Assembly: GCF_001612685.1 (NCBI RefSeq)
Contig: NZ_BDAY01000094.1
Span: 1-46,313, forward strand
Source of the DNA: Nocardia altamirensis NBRC 108246
GTDB lineage: Bacteria > Actinomycetota > Actinomycetes > Mycobacteriales > Mycobacteriaceae
Reading direction: 5' to 3'
Length of the DNA stretch: 46,313 bases
Part shown: positions 8,006 to 15,169 of the stretch, piece after piece
Position numbering within the stretch: the stretch's first letter is position 1
Layout: the number at the start of each line of letters is the position of its first letter
Program-made: the position numbers and the translations under genes
The notes under the pieces: model-generated
The model's database searches: none
What the model saw: only the letters and a program-made list of their open reading frames with translations
What the model was told of the DNA's origin: nothing

Positions 8006-8800
8006 ATGGACTCGACCACGGACGCGCCGCCACGGGGCGTGCTCGACCCGCGTTCCGGCGTCGGCGTGTATCGAGAAGCGCTCATTCCGGCAGCCGAGGA
8101 CCTCGCGAATATCGTTGCGCACCATTGGACAGTCCGGTGGGATCTGCGTGCGCGGGAGCCGTACGTCGTCGAAGTGTTGCCGAGTCCGTCGGTGGTGCTG
8201 GTCGTCGAGGACGGACAGTGTCGGGTGCACGGCGTGCTTCGCGGCAGGTTCGAGCACACCCTGGCCGGTCGTGGCTCGATCTTCGGTACCTCGTTCCGCC
8301 CCGCGGGATTTCACTCGCTGTCCGGCAGACCGGTGACCGAGCTGACCGATCGGGTGGTCGCCGGATCGGAGATATTCGGCAAGGACGCGGACCGCTTCGC
8401 CGCGCGAATGGCACGCGTCCATGAGGTCGATGAACGCACCGCCATCGCGGAAGCCTTTGTCCGCGAACATCGTTCCACGGTCACACCCACCGCAACGATG
8501 CTGAACGAGATCGTCGAACTGGTCATGACCGATCGCGACATCGTGCGCGTCGACGACCTAGTCGACCGCTTCGGCCTCGGAAAACGCACGTTGCAGAAGC
8601 TGTTTCGCGACCACATCGGCGTCTCCCCGAAGTGGGTCATCCAACGCTACCGCTTGCACGAGGCCGCCCAGCGCCTCGAAGATCCCGAGACCGACCCGGC
8701 CACCCTGGCCGCCGAACTCGGCTACGCCGACCAAGCCCACTTCACCAGAGACTTCAAATCCGCAGTAGGCCGCCCACCAGTCGCCTACCGCAGACAGTAG
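8006..8800 (+). CDS. AraC-family transcriptional regulator
   Basis: A 264-residue protein. The N-terminal about 150 residues look like a DUF6597-type sensor domain (LANIVAHHWTVRWDLRAREPYVVEVLPSPSVVLVVEDG), and the C-terminus carries two helix-turn-helices: VDDLVDRFGLGKRTLQKLFRDHIGVSPKWVIQRYRL and the AraC signature from LAAELGYADQAHFTRDF to GRPPVAYR. It is divergent from the DUF3224 gene and is the natural candidate for its regulator. The ligand is unknown. Confidence 0.92.
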   Translation: MDSTTDAPPRGVLDPRSGVGVYREALIPAAEDLANIVAHHWTVRWDLRAREPYVVEVLPSPSVVLVVEDGQCRVHGVLRGRFEHTLAGRGSIFGTSFRPAGFHSLSGRPVTELTDRVVAGSEIFGKDADRFAARMARVHEVDERTAIAEAFVREHRSTVTPTATMLNEIVELVMTDRDIVRVDDLVDRFGLGKRTLQKLFRDHIGVSPKWVIQRYRLHEAAQRLEDPETDPATLAAELGYADQAHFTRDFKSAVGRPPVAYRRQ

Positions 8801-8815
8801 GTCGACGGTGATCGA

Positions 8816-9481
8816 CTACTCGCGTTTCGCTCGTGAACGGCCCTGATCAGGGGTTTTCGCTGGTAGTGGGTTTGGCAGGGGCTGGAAGTAGTTGACGACG
8901 AGGCGGGTGATGTCGGCCAGGAAGCGTTCGCGGGAGGTCGGCGGCTGGTCGAGGATGTAGCGGATGGTGAGGTGTTCGACCGCGCGGACCAGCATCCAGG
9001 AGGCCGATTCGAAGTCGACGTCGGCGGGGAGTGAGTCCTGGTGCATGGTCAGCGCGACGCGGGCCAGTTCGCCGACCTGCTGTTCGAAGGCGAAGACGGT
9101 GTTGTCGCCGCTGAGGCGGGGTGTCTGCTCGATGACCGCCCGCAAGAGGGCCGGATGGCTGCCCAAGGCGTCGAGTAGTGCGGAAATCGTTGTCGGGATG
9201 GCGATTTCGGGTGGCTCGCGGAGGTTGGTGAGTGCGCTGGCGTAGACGGTGCTCGCTACTTCCCGGTTGTAGCGATCGATGACCGCGGCGACGATGGCGT
9301 CTTTGTCCGGGAAGTATTGGTACAGCGATCCGGGGCTGATGCCTGCGGCCTTGGCGATCCGATTGGTGGACGCGCCGTCGTATCCGTGCGCGATGAGCAC
9401 CGCCTGGCCCGCGTCGACGATGCGCGCCACCATGGCGCGAGAACGCTCCTGCTGCGGCGTTTTGCGAGTCTTCGGCGGCAT
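8816..9481 (-). CDS. TetR-family transcriptional regulator
   Basis: A 221-residue protein from the ATG at 9479-9481 (MPPKTRKTPQQERSRAM); a longer upstream reading is rejected because it would run through the divergent promoter. The N-terminal helix-turn-helix reads RIVDAGQAVLIAHGYDGASTNRIAKAAGISPGSLYQYFPDKDAIV, the canonical TetR DNA-binding fold. The C-terminal ligand domain is not specific. It is divergent, 47 bases away, from the DUF2236/ferredoxin operon and most likely represses that operon and itself. Confidence 0.93.
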   Translation of the reverse strand: MPPKTRKTPQQERSRAMVARIVDAGQAVLIAHGYDGASTNRIAKAAGISPGSLYQYFPDKDAIVAAVIDRYNREVASTVYASALTNLREPPEIAIPTTISALLDALGSHPALLRAVIEQTPRLSGDNTVFAFEQQVGELARVALTMHQDSLPADVDFESASWMLVRAVEHLTIRYILDQPPTSRERFLADITRLVVNYFQPLPNPLPAKTPDQGRSRAKRE

Positions 9482-9491
9482 CAGAAGACGA

Positions 9492-9526
9492 ATTGAATGC
9501 GAGTAAATAGTCGTGTCAGCATCAAT
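9492..9526. promoter_or_regulatory. Imperfect inverted repeat between tetR-type gene and DUF2236 operon
   Basis: In the 47-base divergent gap, ATTGAATGC (9492-9500) and GCATCAAT (9519-9526) form arms that are complementary apart from one unpaired base, separated by 18 bases. The position overlaps where both promoters must lie, so it may be the operator of the TetR protein. Arms are short and the spacing is long for TetR operators, so this is tentative. Confidence 0.3.
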
Positions 9527-9528
9527 GC

Positions 9529-10548
9529 ATGGTTGCACACAATGACGTGGTGCACGAGAGCCAAGACGCGCCCGTGCCACTCGGACCGGACTCGCTGACC
9601 TGGAAGATCTTCGGCTCGTTGTACTTCGCGCCGAGCGGGCTCTTCCTCGGCATGGTCCAGAACATGCATCCCGGCCTCGGCGCGGGAGTCCAGTACCACT
9701 CCGAGATCAAAGGCGAGTTCTATCAGCGGGTGTTCCGGTCGGCGTATCCGATTGTCGGCGTGGTCTTCGACGGTCCGAGGGCCAGGCAGACCGCCCGCGA
9801 GATCGTGGACTACCACCGCACGATCAAGGGCATCGACGAGCAGGGCAGGCGCTATCACGCGCTGGATCCCGGCACCTTCTATTGGGCGCACGCGGTGTTC
9901 TTCGTCCAGACGCTGCGCTCGGGTGAGCTGCTCATGGGCGGCCTCACGCAGGCGCAGCGAGAACAGCTGTGGCGCGAGCAGTATCAGTGGTACGAGATGT
10001 ACGGCATGAGCATGCGCGTAGTCCCGAAGAGCTGGGCCGAGTTCCAGGACTACTGGAATGACATGTGCGAGAACATCTTGGAGGCGACCCCGGCCGCGTG
10101 GGAGATATACCGGTTGGCCGAGAACGTGCCGGTGCCACCGTTCCCGGTGCTCGACATGCTGCCGAAACCGCTGTGGGAGAGAATGGTTCGGCCGTTGGGC
10201 GCGCGGTTCTACCAATTCCTCACTGTCGGGCTGTGCGATCCGGCGATCCGGCGCACGATGGGCTTCACCTGGACCGCACGGGATCAGTTCTGGTTCGACC
10301 GCTGGTGCGCGCTGTTCACCGCCATGAACCGGGTGACACCGGACGAGATCCGCTACTTCTTCCCCCGCATCCGGGCCGGGCGCCGCCGCGAACGCGGCCT
10401 GCGTCCTGCGACGCTGCCGCCGCCGGAAGCACCCGAATTGCTCTGGCCTGCAGCCGAACACCGCGCCGACCCGAAACACTACTGCCCGGTGCACGCCGAC
10501 CACGGCTCGACCGCAGCCACGAAATTCCGGCAACTGACAGGATTTTGA
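9529..10548 (+). CDS. DUF2236 (oxygenase MpaB/Lcp-like) family protein, first paralogue
   Basis: A 339-residue protein. It has the family features: SLTWKIFGSLYFAPSGLFLGMVQNMHPGLGAGV (the heme-side N-terminal helices), a His-bearing RSAYPIVGVVFDGPRARQTAREIVDYH segment, GTFYWAHAVFFVQTL, and an Arg-rich C-terminus. DUF2236 includes the heme-b latex-clearing oxygenase Lcp and fungal MpaB, which cleave C=C bonds, and many uncharacterised mycobacterial and nocardial proteins. It is followed after 3 bases by a second, divergent DUF2236 gene and then a ferredoxin, so all three should be co-expressed and probably function together. Confidence 0.85.
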   Translation: MVAHNDVVHESQDAPVPLGPDSLTWKIFGSLYFAPSGLFLGMVQNMHPGLGAGVQYHSEIKGEFYQRVFRSAYPIVGVVFDGPRARQTAREIVDYHRTIKGIDEQGRRYHALDPGTFYWAHAVFFVQTLRSGELLMGGLTQAQREQLWREQYQWYEMYGMSMRVVPKSWAEFQDYWNDMCENILEATPAAWEIYRLAENVPVPPFPVLDMLPKPLWERMVRPLGARFYQFLTVGLCDPAIRRTMGFTWTARDQFWFDRWCALFTAMNRVTPDEIRYFFPRIRAGRRRERGLRPATLPPPEAPELLWPAAEHRADPKHYCPVHADHGSTAATKFRQLTGF

Positions 10549-10551
10549 CCG

Positions 10552-11898
10552 ATGCTGGAGATGAATACCGCCGCAGCGCATCCCTTCGACTACTACTACC
10601 GGCCCGGCATGCCCCTGCGGCCCGCGCCACCGCGCGCGGTCGCCTCCGAATTGTGGTTCGAGCCAAGGAAATCGATCCTGTCACCGTGGCTGGAGGTGCG
10701 TCCGATCCCGGAAGAGACACCGCGCACCCGTTTGATGGCCGACCATCTGTGGCAAGGCGACGAGCCGATGGATCAGCTGGTCGCGGCCTTCCGGCGGATC
10801 GGCACCGCCGAGGGCAGGCGCCTGCTCGACCAGGCACTCGACCACGGCATCGACGCATTGGACGACCCGCCACCGGAACTGGTCGCACTGTTCGCCACGC
10901 TCGACAACCCGCCGGACTGGTACGACCCCGACCTGTGGGAGTACGGCCGCAAGCTGTGGATCAACGTGTCGACCTCGGGCAAGCTCGCGATGGGCGTGCA
11001 GGACTTCATGGGCACGTTCGTCGGTGCTGAGGTCGCGTCCGCGACGGGTGCCACCGGCCGGTTCGTCAACGATCCCTATCGGCGCAACCTGGAGACCTCG
11101 ACCTGGTTCCGCAACGTGACCGTCCGCGGCGGCATGGACCGCTGGTCGCCGGTCTTCAAAGACACGGTGCGCGTGCGGCTCATGCACGCCCAGGTCCGGG
11201 CCGGCCTGCAGCGTGCCTGGGGCGTCGAGCATTTCGCCGCGCACGGCAACCCGATCTCGAACAGCACGATGATGGGCGCCGCGGTGACCTTCGGCCTGTC
11301 CCCGATGTGTTTCGACCACGTGCACGGCCGCACATGCACTGAGGCCCAACTGGATGCGGTGATGCATTACTGGGCCTACATCGCCTATGTCTTCGGTGTC
11401 GCCGATGAGCTCATCCCGCGCTCGGCCCTCGAGGGCATGGAGATGTCGGACTACATGGTCGCGACCGCGGGGGTGGCGCCGGAGTGGACCGCGAACATGG
11501 CGGGCGCAGCTACGCACCGACTTGCCAAGGGGACCAGCCTGATCGATCGTCTCAAGGTGCAGGCGACGGCGCCGTTGCTCGGCGTGCTCGCGTATTTCAG
11601 CAGCGAGGCACTTGTCCGCGAGCTGGTCAAGAGCACTCCGCTGCGTGCGGTGCCGGTACAACCGTGGTCCGCGCTGACCGGTGTCGCCGCGTCCCTCGAT
11701 GTCCGGCTGCGCGCACTCGACGACGCACTGCCCGGCGCCAGGCGGCGGAGGATCCGGCGCGCGGCCGCCGACGACCCGGTCTGGCGTCGAAACACGAAGG
11801 TGGCCAAGCTGATGGCGGCCCGCGTCGGCATCTACGGCACCCCGTACGACCAGCACGATAATTCGGCCGCAGGCCTTGCCCGCTGCCCGGTCCGATGA
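10552..11898 (+). CDS. DUF2236 (MpaB/Lcp-like) family protein, second paralogue
   Basis: A 448-residue protein with an about 110-residue N-terminal extension (residues 1-135 include DPPPELVALFATLDNPPDWYDPDLWEYGRKLW), then the DUF2236 core. RFVNDPYRRNLETSTWFRNVTVRGGMDRWSPVFKDTVRVRLMHAQVRAGL resembles the heme pocket region of Lcp, whose conserved Arg, Thr and axial His lie in this stretch, followed by NSTMMGAAVTFGLSPM. It is larger and quite different from its upstream neighbour, so it is not a recent duplicate. Translationally coupled (ATGA overlap) to a 2Fe-2S ferredoxin. Substrate unknown. Confidence 0.82.
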   Translation: MLEMNTAAAHPFDYYYRPGMPLRPAPPRAVASELWFEPRKSILSPWLEVRPIPEETPRTRLMADHLWQGDEPMDQLVAAFRRIGTAEGRRLLDQALDHGIDALDDPPPELVALFATLDNPPDWYDPDLWEYGRKLWINVSTSGKLAMGVQDFMGTFVGAEVASATGATGRFVNDPYRRNLETSTWFRNVTVRGGMDRWSPVFKDTVRVRLMHAQVRAGLQRAWGVEHFAAHGNPISNSTMMGAAVTFGLSPMCFDHVHGRTCTEAQLDAVMHYWAYIAYVFGVADELIPRSALEGMEMSDYMVATAGVAPEWTANMAGAATHRLAKGTSLIDRLKVQATAPLLGVLAYFSSEALVRELVKSTPLRAVPVQPWSALTGVAASLDVRLRALDDALPGARRRRIRRAAADDPVWRRNTKVAKLMAARVGIYGTPYDQHDNSAAGLARCPVR

Positions 11899-12140
11899 TC
11901 GCGCCGCTCGTCGTCGAGCTACGCCGTTCGGGCCGCACCATCACGGTGCCGCCCGCGCTGACCGTCCTCGAGGCATTGGAGGACGACGGCGTCCCCGTCG
12001 ACTCGATGTGCCGGGCCGGTATCTGCGGCACTTGCGAAACGTTCGCGCTGTCCGCCACCCCTGGCACGGATTACCCAGGCCCGCTTCGCCTTTGCGTCAC
12101 CGCCCCCGGCTCGCTCACCCGCCTGGTCCTCGATCTCTGA
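11895..12140 (+). CDS. Small [2Fe-2S] ferredoxin
   Basis: An 81-residue protein with the plant-type cluster motif C39-RAGI-C44-GT-C47 and the fourth ligand C67 (RLCVTAPGS). It resembles the C-terminal ferredoxin domain of phthalate-dioxygenase-reductase-type enzymes, here as a free-standing protein without flavin or NADH domains. The start overlaps the stop of the second DUF2236 gene, so stoichiometric expression is expected. I infer it delivers electrons to one or both DUF2236 heme proteins; the matching reductase is not in the window. Confidence 0.88.
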   Translation: MIAPLVVELRRSGRTITVPPALTVLEALEDDGVPVDSMCRAGICGTCETFALSATPGTDYPGPLRLCVTAPGSLTRLVLDL

Positions 12141-12178
12141 CTCGAACCAGCCCCGAGATCACCTGGCGGGAAGACAGA

Positions 12179-13609
12179 TCAGGCCGTTCCCGCGCTGCCG
12201 GCTGGGACGGATTTCCGCGCAGGCATGCATGCCGAGGCGATCAGCATCACCACAGCCATCGCCACCATCACGACGAAGACCAGGTGCACCGCGGAGGACA
12301 GGGTGGACGGCGCAGGGTGATCGGTGTCGCCGACGCGCGCGTTCACGATCGCGCCGAACACCGCGACGCCGACGGCGCTGCCGATCGAGCGGGCGAACAG
12401 GTTGGCCGAGGTGACCACACCCCGCTCGGACCATTCCGCGCTCGCCTGTGCCGCGATGAGTGTCGGCGACGCGACCAGACCCATGCCTGCGCCCATCAGG
12501 AAGCACGAGGCGGCGACCTGCCACAGCGTCGAATCCTCGGTGATCAGCAAGGTGGTTGCGGCGCCGACCGTGGCCAGCACGCTGCCGATGAGCGCGGTCG
12601 CCCGGAAACCGATGCGCAAGTACACCTTTCCGGCCAGCGACGCGGAGATCGGCCAGCCGAGGGTGAGCGCGCCGAGGGTGAGCCCGGCGACGAGCGCGCT
12701 GGTGCCGAGCACGCCCTGCGTGAAAGTCGGGATGTAGGAGGTCAATCCGAGCAGGATGGCGCCGACGAGCACTGACGTCACGCTGCTTGCGACGAGCACG
12801 CGCCTGGTCAGCACCCACAGTGGCAGGATCGGGTTCGCCGCCCGGTGCTCCACGAACCCGAACAGCACGAGCAGCACCACGCCGCCCACGAAGATGCCGA
12901 TGCTCGCGGGGGAGTCCCACGCCCATGCCTGCCCGCCTTCGAGCAGCCCGAGGATCAGCGCACCCGCGCCGACGGTCAGCAACGCGGCACCGAGGTAGTC
13001 CACTTGTTGCTTGCGGCGCGGCGCGCTCTCGGTGAAGCTGCGCACCATCGTCCAGCCGGCCAGCGCGGCAAGCGGCAGGTTGATCAGGAAGATCCAGCGC
13101 CAGCTGAGGTAGTCGGCGAAGACGCCGCCGAGCAGCGGCCCGCTCACCGCCGAGAACGCCCACACGCTGGCCAGATAGCCCTGAGCCTTGGCCCGCTCGG
13201 CCAGCGTGTAGAGGTCGGCGGCGATGGTCATCGTCATCGGCAGGATCGCGCCTGCGCCGATGCCCTGCACCGCGCGGAAGATGATCAGCCCGAGCATGCT
13301 CGTCGCGAGCCCGCACAGTAGTGAGCCGAGCGCGAACATCGCGATGCCGAGCAGGATCACCGGCTTGCGGCCGATCGTGTCGGCGAGCTTGCCGTAGATC
13401 GGCACGGTGACCGCCTGGGCAAGTAGGTATATCGAGAACAGCCAGGGGAACTGGGCGAACCCGCCGAGATTGCTGGTGATGGTCAGCACCGCGGTGGCGA
13501 TGATGGTGGAATCGAGCGCGACCAGGAACGTCGTCAGCATCAATGCGCCGAGTACCGCACCCCGTTCCGAACGGAGGCCGACCGATGCTGTCACTGTCTC
13601 GGTCGACAC
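12179..13609 (-). CDS. DHA2-family MFS drug exporter (EmrB/QacA type)
   Basis: A 476-residue membrane protein starting at a GTG (MSTETVTASVGL). It has the DHA2 motif A variant GKLADTIGRKPVILLG, the TM1 motif FLVALDSTIIATAVLTI (LDxTIVNVAL), and the TM5 motif C region WAFSAVSGPLLGGVFADYLSWRWIFLINLPLA. About 14 hydrophobic helices are visible. It is convergent with the ferredoxin operon and divergent, across a 700-base gap, from the biosynthetic operon. It could contribute to export or self-resistance, but the cluster has its own ABC pump, so the link is only positional. Confidence 0.92.
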   Translation of the reverse strand: MSTETVTASVGLRSERGAVLGALMLTTFLVALDSTIIATAVLTITSNLGGFAQFPWLFSIYLLAQAVTVPIYGKLADTIGRKPVILLGIAMFALGSLLCGLATSMLGLIIFRAVQGIGAGAILPMTMTIAADLYTLAERAKAQGYLASVWAFSAVSGPLLGGVFADYLSWRWIFLINLPLAALAGWTMVRSFTESAPRRKQQVDYLGAALLTVGAGALILGLLEGGQAWAWDSPASIGIFVGGVVLLVLFGFVEHRAANPILPLWVLTRRVLVASSVTSVLVGAILLGLTSYIPTFTQGVLGTSALVAGLTLGALTLGWPISASLAGKVYLRIGFRATALIGSVLATVGAATTLLITEDSTLWQVAASCFLMGAGMGLVASPTLIAAQASAEWSERGVVTSANLFARSIGSAVGVAVFGAIVNARVGDTDHPAPSTLSSAVHLVFVVMVAMAVVMLIASACMPARKSVPAGSAGTA

Positions 13610-14317
13610 GCGAGACCCCTTTCGTTTGTTCGCCTAACCACCACGAAGAAACGTATCGCGTTTCGAGCTATTCCCGCATGGAATATTTTCGTGACTGGGA
13701 CTGTGGCGTGGTGGTTTACCGGTGTAGGCCGTAGGCCGACCGGGCGGGGGACGCGTGGGGTTGCCGGGAGTCTGAGCTGAACAGCTACCCTCCAGAATGT
13801 GGCCCAGGTCTCTCGCGGGCTGGGACGAGTGTTGTGGAGTGGTACACACTTAGTTAGGCCCCCGCACGCTTTCAGCAAACATTTAGCAATCAATTTGGCG
13901 TTACTTGTTGTTGCACTGATTTGGTGTCTAATGTTTCCGGTAGTTGAATGAAGTGCTGTGCATTGTTAACGAGGTCGGTCGATCCCGTCGTAACCGGACA
14001 AAAAACGGTACGAATCGGACGTTACAGCCGTGCTGCATCCGGAGGCATTTACTCCGTATAGCGCCGGTGGCCGAGCTCACAGACGCTTCCAGGTGGAAGC
14101 TGTAGACAGTTCTCTCGGTGCAGTTGTACTGTCCTGCGGTGTGTTCAGGACGACTTCACAGGTAGGTGATGTTAACGCTCGAGCGGTTGCCGGAATCAGA
14201 GCGAGCATCCTCTGTGCCTGTCAGTAAATAGTTGTCCTAGTGTGAGGGCGCGGACGACCCCCAATCCAGTGAAATCGTAAAGATTCGACCAGACAGTAAG
14301 TTGAACGGGGCCTCCCG
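13610..14317. promoter_or_regulatory. Long AT-richer non-coding region upstream of the PKS/NRPS operon
   Basis: About 700 bases without a credible gene. The part from about 13840 to 14030 is distinctly AT-richer than its surroundings (runs such as CAAACATTTAGCAATCAATTTGG and CATTGTTAACG). It must hold the promoters of the divergent MFS gene and of the 26-kb biosynthetic operon. I could not fix a -35/-10 pair with confidence. Small frames here lack ribosome sites and coding character. Confidence 0.5.
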
Positions 14318-15148
14318 ATGGAAATCTTCTGCATAATCCTCCTCGTCTATCTCGTCTTCGCGGAACCATTCTTCGAAATATTCTCGGTCCGCCTTTTCAC
14401 GCGAGAATTCGGCGAACGGCCCGACGCGCGCACCCGCCTGTACCAGGGCGGCGTCTTCCGGACCTGGGCGACACTGGCCGTCATCCTCGTGGCGTTCGTC
14501 GTCAGCGGCACCTCGGTGCGCGAGCTCGGGCTGACCCACTTCGACTTCTCGATCTTCCGCGGCTTCTCCCTCGCCGAGAAGATCATCAGCCTCGCCATCA
14601 TCGCCGTCTACGTCTCGTATCTCTTTGGCCCCGTGCTGATCCCGCTGGTCGGCGGGCGCAAGGGCAAGGACTGGATCGCCAAGAAGATCGAGTACGTCGT
14701 CTTCATCACCCCGGAGAACTCGATCGAGCGGTTCTGGTGGCTCGCGAACTCCTTCAGCACGCCCGCCGAGGAGGTCGTCTACCGCGGCTTCACCATCTAC
14801 GCGGTAGCGCTGCTGTGGCCGGACACGCCCTTCTGGGTCCTGATCATCGTTGCCGGTGGCGTCATCGATGGTCTGCGGCACGGGTTCCGTCCCGCCGTGT
14901 CCGCGCAGGTCATTTTCGGTGGTGTCGCCCTCGCGCTGATGTACAAACTGACGGGCGCGATCTGGCCGACTATCGCGGTCAAGCTATTCCACGACCTGCG
15001 CGTTCTCGCATTCCCGCTGGCGCAGGCTCGCCAGAACCTGGCCGAGCGTGGATTGTCCGAGATTCCCGGGAAAACCTTGGCAGACCAGATTGTCCCCGCC
15101 GTCGCGGACAATTCTGAAACTTCAGTGGAGTCGCGTACTTCTGTTTAG
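14318..15148 (+). CDS. CPBP-family intramembrane metalloprotease (CAAX protease/Abi type)
   Basis: A 276-residue protein with several hydrophobic helices (about residues 1-20, 50-65, 90-110, 165-185, 195-215). The CPBP motifs are visible: motif 1 PAEEVVYRGF (EExxxR, about residues 149-158), motif 2 DGLRHGF with its His, and motif 4 KLFHDL (His-Asp). Members are membrane glutamic/metalloproteases; in bacteria some process peptides or confer bacteriocin self-immunity. It is the first gene of the biosynthetic operon, 21 bases before PKS1, so it is probably needed for the product: maturation, self-protection or membrane placement. No strong Shine-Dalgarno sequence precedes the ATG. Confidence 0.85.
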   Translation: MEIFCIILLVYLVFAEPFFEIFSVRLFTREFGERPDARTRLYQGGVFRTWATLAVILVAFVVSGTSVRELGLTHFDFSIFRGFSLAEKIISLAIIAVYVSYLFGPVLIPLVGGRKGKDWIAKKIEYVVFITPENSIERFWWLANSFSTPAEEVVYRGFTIYAVALLWPDTPFWVLIIVAGGVIDGLRHGFRPAVSAQVIFGGVALALMYKLTGAIWPTIAVKLFHDLRVLAFPLAQARQNLAERGLSEIPGKTLADQIVPAVADNSETSVESRTSV

Positions 15149-15169
15149 AGGTAGTAGGGAAAGTGCTAG

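Noticed and set aside
12179..13609. DHA2 exporter as part of the biosynthetic cluster
   Set aside because: Opposite strand, separated by 700 bases, and the operon has its own ABC exporter; association is only positional.
13621..13640. Second iron-box candidate (TTCGCCTAACCACC) before the MFS gene
   Set aside because: Only about 12 of 19 positions agree with the consensus and the left half-site is lost.
13848..13870. TTAGTTAGGC resembling half an IdeR box
   Set aside because: The right half (CCCCGCACG) does not fit at all.
14030..14227. 65-codon ORF in the control region
   Set aside because: No ribosome site and no coding-type third-position GC.
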